Shown: positions 37,411-46,137, counted from the first letter of the stretch. The stretch: 64,000 nt of DNA from CALFUK01 sp964398295 (GCA_964398295.1 CAYNMW010000002.1:1-64000), one strand, 5' to 3'. Notes: generated from the sequence alone by a model not told the origin. Translations and numbers: made by a program.

Positions 37411-37501
37411 GCACATTTCCTCGCACAAGTCCGATAATTTAAAGAATGGTTCATTGCATAAATCACACAAACCATACTCAAAAATAATCCCTCGAAAACA
37501 C

Positions 37502-37509
37502 TATGTTTG
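37502..37509 (+). promoter_or_regulatory. Candidate -7 box for gltX
   Basis: TATGTTTG lies six bases before the gltX ATG at 37516 and overlaps an upstream TTG. It implies a very short leader. No -33 TTG at good spacing is seen. Confidence 0.4.
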
Positions 37510-37515
37510 CACCCT

Positions 37516-39045
37516 ATGGTTAGAGTCAGATTCGCACCTTCTCCCACAGGCCCACTCCACATCGGAGGAGTACGCACAGCCTTGTATGATTATTTACTGG
37601 CCAAGAAACACGGCGGAGCTTTCATTCTCAGAATAGAAGACACAGATCAAAAACGGTTTGTCCCTGGCGCAGAAGAATACATCATCAATTCTCTAAAATG
37701 GATGGGAATGATGCCTGATGAAGGCCCAGGTATCGGAGGAGACTATGGTCCATACAGACAGTCAGAACGAAAAGAGTTGTATGCAAAATTTGTACAGCAA
37801 CTTTTGGATACTGGACATGCCTACTACGCCTTTGATTCTTCAGAAGAGCTTGACGCAATGAGGATTAGAAAAGAGAAGGAAGGTTCGATCAGCCAAAAAT
37901 ATGATGCAACGGTGCGACTGGAAATGAAAAATAGTTTGTCTTTGTCTAGGGACGAAACGCAGAACTATTTAGACAAGGCAAAAAATGTAACCGTCAGACT
38001 GAAAGTAGATCCTGGACAAATCATTTCATTTAAAGATATCGTCAGAGGACATGTCGAATTTAAGTCAGAAGAACTAGATGATAAAGTTTTGATGAAGGCT
38101 GACGGTTTGCCAACCTATCACATGGCAAATATTGTTGATGATAAGCATATGGAAATCTCCCATGTCATTAGAGGAGAGGAATGGTTGTCAAGTACGGCAC
38201 ACCACATCTTATTGTACAGAGCGCTTGGCTGGGAAGATGCGGTCCCTCAATTTGCTCACCTTCCATTATTATTAAAACCTGTAGGGAAAGGGAAATTAGG
38301 AAAAAGAGATGGAGCCAAATTTGGATTCCCAGTTTTTCCACTTAATTGGCAAGCAGAAGAAGAAACGTATCAAGGATTTAAAGAATTTGGACTCTTGCCC
38401 GAAGCCGCAATGAATTTTCTTGCCTTTTTAGGTTGGAATCCAGGTACAGAGCAAGAGATATTTACTGAAGCGGAATTGATAGAAGCATTTTCCTTAGAAC
38501 GGGTAAATAATTCTGGTGCTCGATTTGATGTCGAAAAAGGCAAATGGTACAACCAACAATACATCATCGCGAAATCGAATGAAGAACTAGCTGAAATCAT
38601 CAAGCCTACCCTAGCAGATAAAGGTATTTCCGTTTCAGATGCATTTGTAGCAGACTTTTGTGGATTGATGAAAGAGCGAGTAGAACTATTACCAGACTTT
38701 TACGAAAGTGGAAAGTTCTTTTTCGAAGCACCAGAAGCATATGATGAAAAGACGGCAAAGAAAAAATTCAAAACAGAAAACGAATCTCACTTTATAGCGA
38801 TCAAGGATATTATCTCTCAGATCGACAATTGGGATTCGAAAGCTATCGAAGAAAGCATCAAACAATACATCAATGACAATGAATTGAGTTTTGGTGCTAT
38901 CCTTCCAATTTTGAGAATTACAGTTACAGGAACCATGAAAGGTCCAGATATTTTTAAAACAATTTATCTATTAGGTAAGGCAGAGAGTGTACAACGAATG
39001 GAAAAAGGACTTACATTTATCAAAACATTAGTGAACGATGCCTAA
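37516..39045 (+). CDS. gltX: Glutamyl-tRNA synthetase
   Basis: 509 residues starting MVRVRFAPSPTGPLHIGG, which contains the HIGH-like motif (HIGG). The KMSKS-like loop is GKLGKRDGAK, a recognised variant in which Gly replaces the Ser. The Glu-binding segment GGAFILRIEDTDQ is intact and the C-terminal anticodon-binding domain is full length. It charges tRNA-Glu, and in bacteria without GlnRS also tRNA-Gln. The TTG nine bases upstream is not needed. A small conserved gene overlaps its stop. Confidence 0.97.
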   Translation: MVRVRFAPSPTGPLHIGGVRTALYDYLLAKKHGGAFILRIEDTDQKRFVPGAEEYIINSLKWMGMMPDEGPGIGGDYGPYRQSERKELYAKFVQQLLDTGHAYYAFDSSEELDAMRIRKEKEGSISQKYDATVRLEMKNSLSLSRDETQNYLDKAKNVTVRLKVDPGQIISFKDIVRGHVEFKSEELDDKVLMKADGLPTYHMANIVDDKHMEISHVIRGEEWLSSTAHHILLYRALGWEDAVPQFAHLPLLLKPVGKGKLGKRDGAKFGFPVFPLNWQAEEETYQGFKEFGLLPEAAMNFLAFLGWNPGTEQEIFTEAELIEAFSLERVNNSGARFDVEKGKWYNQQYIIAKSNEELAEIIKPTLADKGISVSDAFVADFCGLMKERVELLPDFYESGKFFFEAPEAYDEKTAKKKFKTENESHFIAIKDIISQIDNWDSKAIEESIKQYINDNELSFGAILPILRITVTGTMKGPDIFKTIYLLGKAESVQRMEKGLTFIKTLVNDA

Positions 39046-39211
39046 AAAAATGAAGAGAGAAGGTGATCCAGAGGTCCATGAAGACTTAAAAGGATTTGAT
39101 ATCAAAATTGACACCTTTGGTGAAATCAAAAGTAATATCAACGTTGATAAACTCAATGGCTTTCTAAATGAAAATGTTGAGGATAAAAAACTTCAAGGCG
39201 AAGAAGAATAA
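39038..39211 (+). CDS. Small conserved-looking protein overlapping gltX end
   Basis: A 57-residue ORF starting at an ATG inside the last codons of gltX (eight-base overlap with the stop), in a different frame. The product begins MPKKMKREGDPEVHEDLKGF, then has a pattern of alternating Ile/Asp/Lys (DIKIDTFGEIKSNINVDKLN) and ends in Glu residues. It has no signal peptide or membrane segment. I recall similar short proteins in this position in other Bacteroidota, but cannot verify it here. The function is unknown; the overlap suggests coupled translation with gltX. Confidence 0.75.
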   Translation: MPKKMKREGDPEVHEDLKGFDIKIDTFGEIKSNINVDKLNGFLNENVEDKKLQGEEE

Positions 39212-39339
39212 TGTGTTTGTTCCGACCATTAAGGCTCGGCTTGTTTATAGAATCACAATTTATACTTTAAGCTTGAAATTTCTTCGTACTTTTAAGTATT
39301 AGCGGCTTCCCCATTTGGTAACATTAAATATTTGAAGCC

Positions 39340-42327
39340 TTGAATAAATATCTACCTACTGTTCTAATTTTGGTTGCACTCTTCACAAACCAGAATCAAT
39401 TATTTGCGCAAAATTTCAAAAAAGCACTAACTAAGGATCAAGTTCAACGACAATTTGAAGTTCAGTTTCATGATCAACAACGCATCATTGAGTGGCAAAA
39501 TGTTGATGATGATTTGCTATGGAATACGCTGGCAACAGAAGGGGATCTGGTCAGTATCGGATACAAACCAATAGGAGTTACCGGTTTGAAAGAGACCATG
39601 CATTTGATAGATCCATTAGAAAAACAATGGACTGCAGCCAGGAATAGAATCATCAATTTCATTGTGAGTGAAACGCAACAAAAATATGGTGATACATATA
39701 CACGAGAGGTCCTAATGCCTAATGGTGAAAACATCAATGCACCAAATTTCAAGATTAGAGTATTTGATAAAGAACTCATACGGAAGGTCAGGCAAATGCC
39801 CGAAGTCAGGTATTTTGAACCCGCTACAACTCCCGATTATACACCTGTTAAAAAAAGTGATTCGGGCTGTTCTTCTAATTCCTCAACAATTAATTCAAAT
39901 GACTATACATCTATAACACCTGCCTCCAGAAGATCCTGGCACCATGACGAACACAACATTCCTTGTGCATGGAGCAATAGTAATCAAGGCGCTGGTATTT
40001 GGGTGGCAGTGATGGATACTGGAATATCATCAGCACAGCAAAAATTAAACAGCGAATTTGCAGAAGGAGATTCAGGAGGAAGAGTCGTTGAAAAATACAA
40101 TTCATTCCAAACGGGTGGTGTTGTAACAACCTCAGGTTGGCAGGATCAATGTGGTCATGGTACAGTAATGGCAGGCTTAGCAGTTGCTCCAAGAGGATTT
40201 GAAAACACTCCCGCAGGTATTGCATATAGAGCAAATCTTGTATCCTATCGTGTAACAGAAGACGTAATTATTAATACAGGTGATGAGCAGGACGGTGTTT
40301 CTGCAGCCCTTTATCATGCAGCAGACGATCCAAGAATCAATGTAATCAGTATGTCAATAGGACATGTATTCTCAAGTGGACAGGTAGAAGATGCAATCAT
40401 ATACGCACACAATAGAGGAAAATTAATCTTTGCAGCAGCTGGAACATCAACATCAATCACAAATTTTTATCCGGTTATTTTTCCTGCATGGATGACAGAG
40501 ACAGTTGCAGTAACTGGGATTCATGATGGTTCTAATCGACAACGATGCAGTTCATGTCACGATGGTCCGCAAGTTGATTTTGTTGTTGAGATGCAACGTG
40601 CATCAGATGATAGTAGAACAGCAGTTTCTACCGCAGTACCTAACAATGGCAACGCTTACGTAGGAGGATCATCTGCATCAACAGCTTCGATGGCTGGGAT
40701 GGCTGCTGTGGTTTGGGGCAATAACCCAAGTTGGACAAGAAATCAGGTGTTAACTAGATTAATACAAACGGCAGACAACTATCCAGCAAGATCAAATGAC
40801 TTTGGATGGGGTGCTGTGGATCTTTGTGCTGCAGTATCCTCTGATCCATTTGTAGCATGTGCTACTGGGACGGCAAATGATGTTACAATGGAAGTCACAA
40901 ATATTTCATTTCCATCGACATTTGATGCTGCCACTTCTAATGCAGAATGGGTCATTTCGTTCAATGGCGCACCATACTTTTTTGAAAATGTTGACGTCAA
41001 TGGAGATTCAGGGCCACCAATAGACTTTATCAATATCGGTGAATGTGGAGCAGTCCCATTATTGGTTGATCTTGGAATGACTTCTTGTACTCAGAGTAGT
41101 TTGCCGATTACAATCGATATTCATGAAGATGATGGTGCTACTAACGATTGCGATTGTGATTGTGGACTTTTTGGATCAGATGATGATGAAGGATCATTCA
41201 ATTCATCGATCAGTTTTGGAGCAAATAGTTTTACCATTGGGACCAGTGAAGGAAATTTTGTTTTCACATATACTCTAAGTTGTACATCCTCAACAATACC
41301 GCCAGCAGCAGGAATTTCTGTACCTCAAGATACTTGTCAAAATTCAATTATTGATGTTGCGTTTTTTGCAACAGGAGGCGTAAGTCCTTACACCGCAACC
41401 TATTCAGTTAATGGAGGTTCGCCTCAATCTGTGGCATTAAATCCCAATACAGCTAGTGTTAATCACAATACCTCGTCCACAGGTTCTACCACATATACTT
41501 TGCTCAGCATTACTGATGCAAATGGTTGCAGTCAGACTTCTTCGCAAAGTGAAACTATCACTGTACATCCAATTCCAACAATAACGGCAACTGGAGTTAA
41601 TCCAACAACTTGTTCTGGATCTGATGGGAGTATCCAATTCACATTGACCAATGTACCAAATGGTACATATGATATCCTCTACAATGGTGGTACTTTTACT
41701 TCTGTTTCTGTTGTGTCAGGTACAGCTACTGTTAATGGTCTTAGTGCCGGGACATATGATGACCTACTCGTTATATCCAATACATGTGCGTCAACACAAT
41801 TGCCCGATGTGACACTCATAGACCCTACACCAACTATCATAGCCTTGTCTAGTGATGCACCGAGATGTCCAGGTACAACAACTACCGTCAGTGTCAGCCC
41901 AGCTGGAATGGCGAATTACATGTTCTTCAATGATGCTAACGGAAATGGCCAGTTTGATACAGGAGAATTGGCTCAATCTGGAGCATCAAATACATTTAGC
42001 AGCAATGCATTTACTGATGGTGATGATTTAAGCGTAGTTGTTACAGACGGCAATAATTGCGAGACTGCAGGCATGATCATTATTAATGTATTGCCACTTG
42101 ATTACGCATTTTCAGGGAGTGGCGGACTTACTGGCGTTGAGTTAGGAATGAAAGATTACGAAACAGATGGAGTGATTGAGTCAACACAGCAAATTGATTT
42201 TTCTGCTATCGTCGATTATGATTCTGCAATTGAAGTTCATTTGTTACCAGGATTTGAGGCGATTCAAGGTGCTGTATTTGAGGCATTTATTGATGGTTGT
42301 GACAATGGTGGCGGAGGCCAGTTATAA
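39340..42327 (+). CDS. Secreted subtilisin-like (S8) serine protease with C-terminal sorting module
   Basis: 995 residues. The only start giving a signal peptide (NKYLPTVLILVALF...LFAQ) is a TTG at 39340. After a propeptide-like region come the catalytic triad blocks: AVMDTGISSA (Asp about 226), CGHGTVMAGLAV (His about 273) and GGSSASTASMAGMAA (Ser about 445). Residues 500-930 hold Cys-rich and PKD/Ig-like repeats including TSCTQSSLP and GDDLSVVVTDGNNC. The tail YDSAIEVHLLPGFEAI...FEAFIDGC is the shared sorting-type module. It heads an accessory locus together with a metalloprotease gene. Likely surface or secreted, processing proteins or peptides outside the cell. Confidence 0.92.
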   Translation: MNKYLPTVLILVALFTNQNQLFAQNFKKALTKDQVQRQFEVQFHDQQRIIEWQNVDDDLLWNTLATEGDLVSIGYKPIGVTGLKETMHLIDPLEKQWTAARNRIINFIVSETQQKYGDTYTREVLMPNGENINAPNFKIRVFDKELIRKVRQMPEVRYFEPATTPDYTPVKKSDSGCSSNSSTINSNDYTSITPASRRSWHHDEHNIPCAWSNSNQGAGIWVAVMDTGISSAQQKLNSEFAEGDSGGRVVEKYNSFQTGGVVTTSGWQDQCGHGTVMAGLAVAPRGFENTPAGIAYRANLVSYRVTEDVIINTGDEQDGVSAALYHAADDPRINVISMSIGHVFSSGQVEDAIIYAHNRGKLIFAAAGTSTSITNFYPVIFPAWMTETVAVTGIHDGSNRQRCSSCHDGPQVDFVVEMQRASDDSRTAVSTAVPNNGNAYVGGSSASTASMAGMAAVVWGNNPSWTRNQVLTRLIQTADNYPARSNDFGWGAVDLCAAVSSDPFVACATGTANDVTMEVTNISFPSTFDAATSNAEWVISFNGAPYFFENVDVNGDSGPPIDFINIGECGAVPLLVDLGMTSCTQSSLPITIDIHEDDGATNDCDCDCGLFGSDDDEGSFNSSISFGANSFTIGTSEGNFVFTYTLSCTSSTIPPAAGISVPQDTCQNSIIDVAFFATGGVSPYTATYSVNGGSPQSVALNPNTASVNHNTSSTGSTTYTLLSITDANGCSQTSSQSETITVHPIPTITATGVNPTTCSGSDGSIQFTLTNVPNGTYDILYNGGTFTSVSVVSGTATVNGLSAGTYDDLLVISNTCASTQLPDVTLIDPTPTIIALSSDAPRCPGTTTTVSVSPAGMANYMFFNDANGNGQFDTGELAQSGASNTFSSNAFTDGDDLSVVVTDGNNCETAGMIIINVLPLDYAFSGSGGLTGVELGMKDYETDGVIESTQQIDFSAIVDYDSAIEVHLLPGFEAIQGAVFEAFIDGCDNGGGGQL

Positions 42328-42343
42328 TAACTGTTCAACTTGT

Positions 42344-42411
42344 ATTAAGTCCAAGGTGCTTCAGCGCCTTGTTACATATAATTCAATTGGTTAAAACCAC
42401 TTGGACTTAAT
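42344..42411. repeat. Tripartite hairpin element after the subtilase gene
   Basis: ATTAAGTCCAAG (42344-42355) is complementary to CTTGGACTTAAT (42400-42411). Inside, CAAGGTGC pairs with GCGCCTTG around TTCA (42352-42371), and TGGTT pairs with AACCA (42388-42399). The CAAG arm can pair with either partner but not both. A related layout lies at 50851-50900. Confidence 0.7.
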
Positions 42412-42460
42412 CGTAGTAAATAATTATAATTAAATTTCATACATCTATCCAATCAATACT

Positions 42461-43972
42461 ATGAACAGTTTCCATTTCAAGAACACAACAGATACTCCAA
42501 TCGACGAAGGAGCTCCTAATTCCATTCAGTCCGCAATCATGGTAAGCGGGTTGACACAGACTGTAAATGCCATTAGACTAAAACTAAATCTGTCTCACAC
42601 CTATGCCTCTGATTTGGTATTGAAATTAATTTCTCCAACAGGAGCATCAATCACATTAATGTCAAATATTGGAGGCAGCGGAGATAATTTTGTAGAGACA
42701 GAATTTTCTGACGATGCAGCAGAATCCATACAACAACAAAGTCCTCCATTTACAGGACAATTTATTCCTCAGGAATCCTTGTCTTCTTTAATTGGTGATG
42801 AACCCAATGGCAATTGGATTTTAGAAATTCAAGATCAAGCTTTTCAAGATGGAGGTACCTTGACGGAATGGCAGTTGAGTTTTGATGTGGAAGGAGATAC
42901 TCAATTGCCGTTGGTGTACAACAACATGACACCAGCGATCATTTCTGCAGAATCTCCAAATACCATTATGTCAGAAATCAACATCAATGATCAGAATGGC
43001 GTACGAGTAAATGATCTGTTTGTTACAATTGACATCAGCCATAGCTATACCAATGATCTGGAAGTAAAATTGCAAGCTCCGGATGGTGACGAACTTACAT
43101 TAGTTTCGTTTACTGGTGGTAGTGGCGATAATTTTGAANNNNNNNNNNNNNNNNNNNNNNNNNNNNNNNNNNNNNNNNNNNNNNNNNNNNNNNNNNNNNN
43201 NNNNNNNNNNNNNNNNNNNNNNNNNNNNNNNNNNNNNNCAGGAGGGCTTAGCCCAAGTCAACAGTCAATTTTTACAGAAGCTGCACAAAGATGGTCAGAA
43301 GCGATTATTGCAGATCTACCATCGTTTCGTATAGATGGAGAACTCATCGATGATCTTTTAATCATTGCAGAGGGAGTTGCTATTGACGGACCCAATAATG
43401 TGTTAGGTCAAGCAGGACCAACGCACATTCGTCCAGATAGCAGGATTCCCGTAAAAGGCATCATGAGTTTTGATTCAGCAGACTTAGATCAAATGGAACA
43501 AAGCGGAGAATTACTGGATGTCATCATTCACGAAATGGGGCATGTGCTTGGTATCGGTACGCTGTGGTCAGAACTGAGATTAATCGCATCATCAGGTACA
43601 GATGATCCTTTATTCATTGGACCAGCTGCAATGAGAGAGTATGGTAGATTATTAGGGACAACCAATCCAATCGCTGTACCTGTCGCAAATACAGGTGGTC
43701 CTGGTACTAGAGAAGGACATTGGCGCGAATCTACATTTAACACTGAATTGATGACTGGGTTTGATGATCCAGGTAGAAATGCAATGAGCCGAATGACCAT
43801 TGCTTCTCTGCAAGACTTAGGCTATCAAGTTAATTTGAATGCTGCGGATACATATTCTTTACCACTAAGAGTATTGAGCATTGAAGATGTAAATAGCAAG
43901 ACTCCGCATCAATGTAGTAGAACACAACAACCAGAATTCATTGTTGTTCCGAAGCAATATTTAGTGACTTGA
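42461..43972 (+). CDS. P-domain / leishmanolysin-like metalloprotease (interrupted by assembly gap)
   Basis: Before the gap there is one complete proprotein-convertase P-domain (VNAIRLKLNLSHTYASDLVL, ending NGNWILEIQDQAF) and part of a second (NDLFVTIDISHSYTNDLEV). After it lies a metallopeptidase with HEMGHVLGIG (zinc-binding HExxHxxG) and GHWRE, the likely third ligand, as in the M8 leishmanolysin group. The annotated start MNSFHFKNTTDTP lacks a signal peptide, unusual for such a protein; a start further upstream would have to pass through the hairpin element. It carries no C-terminal sorting module. The 100 N fall within the second P-domain. It is probably exported by an unusual route, or its 5' end is incomplete. 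Confidence 0.82.
   Translation: MNSFHFKNTTDTPIDEGAPNSIQSAIMVSGLTQTVNAIRLKLNLSHTYASDLVLKLISPTGASITLMSNIGGSGDNFVETEFSDDAAESIQQQSPPFTGQFIPQESLSSLIGDEPNGNWILEIQDQAFQDGGTLTEWQLSFDVEGDTQLPLVYNNMTPAIISAESPNTIMSEININDQNGVRVNDLFVTIDISHSYTNDLEVKLQAPDGDELTLVSFTGGSGDNFEXXXXXXXXXXXXXXXXXXXXXXXXXXXXXXXXXXGGLSPSQQSIFTEAAQRWSEAIIADLPSFRIDGELIDDLLIIAEGVAIDGPNNVLGQAGPTHIRPDSRIPVKGIMSFDSADLDQMEQSGELLDVIIHEMGHVLGIGTLWSELRLIASSGTDDPLFIGPAAMREYGRLLGTTNPIAVPVANTGGPGTREGHWRESTFNTELMTGFDDPGRNAMSRMTIASLQDLGYQVNLNAADTYSLPLRVLSIEDVNSKTPHQCSRTQQPEFIVVPKQYLVT
43139..43238. other. Assembly gap (100 N)
   Basis: Exactly 100 N inside the metalloprotease gene, right after the second SGDNFE motif. That motif is repeated from the first P-domain, so the repeat may have blocked assembly. 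Confidence 0.98.
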
Positions 43973-44082
43973 GGATTGACTAAAGTTGAAAAGAATAAGT
44001 CAGAAATCTTTTACAATTCAATGGCAATTGGCTGCTTATTTGAACACGTAAACGTTTCAAATTATCCGTAATAAATACTTTT

Positions 44083-44268
44083 TTAGGAACATGGACATCC
44101 AGTGCCGGGTGCACATCCTGGCGAAGTTCCAAAGGCAGTCATCGTAGAGCAGCCCCCTGCAGTCATCGTCCTAACTTCTTCTGGAAACCCAGTAAGAGAA
44201 CCACCTTCAATAACAGAATTTTGGAATTTAGAAATTGTAGGTTTTACCCATTGTTTGATCGAATTCAT
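44083..44268 (-). CDS. Cys/Ser/Thr-rich small peptide, possible RiPP precursor
   Basis: A 61-residue ORF. The first part is leader-like (MNSIKQWVKPTISKFQN, with the W-x-KP-x-I pattern seen in several RiPP leaders), then EGG and a Gly-Gly at MTAGG. The last 24 residues after the GG are Cys, Ser, Thr, Gly and Pro rich (GTSPGCAPGTGCPCS at the end), like a modified-peptide core. TMTA occurs twice around the GG. It lies 57 bases downstream of the IPTL-CTERM gene on the same strand, with no terminator between, so they may be co-transcribed. No LanB/LanC, YcaO or radical-SAM gene is in the window. Could be chance coding, but the composition argues otherwise. Confidence 0.5.
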   Translation of the reverse strand: MNSIKQWVKPTISKFQNSVIEGGSLTGFPEEVRTMTAGGCSTMTAFGTSPGCAPGTGCPCS

Positions 44269-44325
44269 GATATTCTTTGTAAAAGAAATTCTGTGTTATG
44301 TTAAATGTAATAATTCTGATCAATA

Positions 44326-44973
44326 TTAAGCCTTATTCAACGCTCTTTTCGGTTCCAAACTTTTAATTTGAATTACACCAAAAATTAACATGAGTAAAGC
44401 AAGATTGATTAAGCCCCATTCGCCCATTGTAGGAATAGCGGAAGGAGGTGGTGGTGGAATAGTCAATTGAAAATCAAGGCAGTATTCAGTAGGCGTTGTG
44501 GGTGAAGTTTCTTGTGTCCAAAATGAATAATCTCCAGGACCCAATGGTGCCATAAATCCAATGCCTCCTGTAGCAGCAGCATTTGTATTAATTATACCAA
44601 ATTGTCCTCCTGAAACTTCTCCCAAGTGCGTGAATCCTAGCAATCCAGCAGGTGCTGTACTAGTATCAAAAACATTACCAGCTTGCATTCCCAAAAATCC
44701 AACATTTCCAGAATTGATACTGACTAATACAATTTCATCTAGAGTTGCTCCCGGCGGAACAGTGATCGTAAAAAAATCGACATCTCCGTTAACAGGATCA
44801 TTCGCATTTACTGAGCTCGCACAAACGATATTCGAACCATCAACGACTTGTATTACAGTTGGAGCCTGTGGGTCATTAGATAAGTCTCCGTCTGTAGCTT
44901 CGTCATGATTTGCAAAAGCAAACTGTAAAGAAACCATGCATAATGCAATGAATAATAGTCTGATGTTTTTCAT
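44326..44973 (-). CDS. Exported protein with IPTL-CTERM-like sorting signal
   Basis: A 215-residue protein with an N-terminal signal peptide (LLFIALCMVSLQFAFA), a middle beta-rich region with CASSVNANDPVNGDVDFF and a Gly/Ala-rich segment, then PPPPPSAIPTMGEWGLINLA, a membrane helix and a basic tail (LEPKRALNKA). IPTMGEWG plus helix plus basic tail matches IPTL-CTERM, a sorting domain linked to exosortase-type enzymes in several bacterial groups. The middle region has no recognised activity. The partner sortase is not in the window. It is the first gene of a possible two-gene unit with the Cys-rich peptide. Confidence 0.85.
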   Translation of the reverse strand: MKNIRLLFIALCMVSLQFAFANHDEATDGDLSNDPQAPTVIQVVDGSNIVCASSVNANDPVNGDVDFFTITVPPGATLDEIVLVSINSGNVGFLGMQAGNVFDTSTAPAGLLGFTHLGEVSGGQFGIINTNAAATGGIGFMAPLGPGDYSFWTQETSPTTPTEYCLDFQLTIPPPPPSAIPTMGEWGLINLALLMLIFGVIQIKSLEPKRALNKA

Positions 44974-45175
44974 AGAGTCAATTTATACCACATAGTAAGC
45001 AAGATAAATGCCAAATAGTTTTCAAAATTAGTCTTCTTCATTTATTTATAAAAATGCATATAGACAAATGTCTTTGGTCAGACTAAAATATAGTCATGAT
45101 GTTCAATGAATGAAAATGTCTTTCCGAAGTTTGACGACCATAATACAGGAAATCATTCATCTTGATTTCAAAGTG

Positions 45176-45183
45176 TATTTTTG
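45176..45183 (+). promoter_or_regulatory. Candidate -7 box for the 2-hydroxyacid dehydrogenase gene
   Basis: TATTTTTG ends three bases before the ATG at 45187. The upstream TTG (45181) that would extend the ORF overlaps the box, supporting the ATG start and a leaderless message. Confidence 0.4.
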
Positions 45184-45186
45184 ACT

Positions 45187-46137
45187 ATGTCAAACCAACC
45201 ACAACGTGTCTTAGTTACAGATAAAGTGCATGCACACCTTATCGAATCTTTTCGGAAGAGAAATTGGCAGGTTGAGTATCAACCTGAAATCAATTACGAA
45301 GATGTAAAAGCAATCATCTCACAGTATACTGGTGTCATCATCAACAGTAAAATCAAAGCAACGAAAGAATTTCTTGATATAGGGACACAGCTCAACTTTG
45401 TCGGTAGGCTGGGTTCTGGATTGGAAATTATTGATGTAAAATATGCAGCTGAGAATGGCATTAAGGTATACAACTCACCAGAAGGCAATTGTAATGCAGT
45501 TGCTGAGCATGCACTGGGGATGATCCTTTCTTTGTTCAATAATCTCCACCAAGCAAATAAGCAAGTCAAAGAGTTTACATGGCACAGAGAGCAAAATCGT
45601 GGAATTGAATTAAGCGGAAAAACTGTTGGTATCGTTGGGTTTGGGCATACTGGATCTGCCTTTGCCAGAGTGCTTGCAGGCTTAGGCGTTAATGTACTTG
45701 CTTATGACAAATACAAAACAAATTATACAGCAGGATTCGATCATGCAACAGAAGCATCACCCGAGCAAATACAAAAAGAAGCTGACATCATTAGCTTTCA
45801 TCTGCCATTAACGGAGGAAACAACATTTTTGGTCGATCAGGATTATTTACTGAATTGCAAGGACAAGGTGTATATCATCAATACATCAAGAGGCCAAGTA
45901 CTCAAATTAGAAGATCTATTATTTGCCTTGTCTATCAAGAAAGTCGCAGGTGCTTGTCTTGATGTATTTGAGAATGAAAAATTTGACACCCTTCAGTTGG
46001 ATCAAAAAGTTGTGATGACAAAACTGCTGCAACTAGACAATGTCATTGTATCGCCACATATAGCAGGTTGGACGCAAGAGTCTTTGTTTAAAATTGCTGA
46101 TACTTTGGTAAGAAAAATTACAATAGACTTTGAGTAA
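45187..46137 (+). CDS. D-isomer specific 2-hydroxyacid dehydrogenase
   Basis: 316 residues. The NAD-binding block is GKTVGIVGFGHTGSAFARVL (GxGxxG). The catalytic Arg lies in FVGRLGSGLEII, a Glu in ACLDVFENE and the His in SPHIAGWT. The family includes D-3-phosphoglycerate dehydrogenase and D-lactate or glyoxylate reductases; without the serine-binding ACT domain of SerA, the substrate stays open, though similarity to short PGDH forms makes serine synthesis possible. It is not in an operon with other pathway genes. Confidence 0.9.
   Translation: MSNQPQRVLVTDKVHAHLIESFRKRNWQVEYQPEINYEDVKAIISQYTGVIINSKIKATKEFLDIGTQLNFVGRLGSGLEIIDVKYAAENGIKVYNSPEGNCNAVAEHALGMILSLFNNLHQANKQVKEFTWHREQNRGIELSGKTVGIVGFGHTGSAFARVLAGLGVNVLAYDKYKTNYTAGFDHATEASPEQIQKEADIISFHLPLTEETTFLVDQDYLLNCKDKVYIINTSRGQVLKLEDLLFALSIKKVAGACLDVFENEKFDTLQLDQKVVMTKLLQLDNVIVSPHIAGWTQESLFKIADTLVRKITIDFE

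Noticed and set aside
42344..42411. Integron attC site
   Set aside because: It folds like a hairpin but lacks the R/L box pairs and the core site expected of attC, and no integrase is present.
44102..44329. 75-codon plus-strand ORF
   Set aside because: It is antisense to the Cys-rich peptide and has a low-complexity Pro/Val start without a family match.
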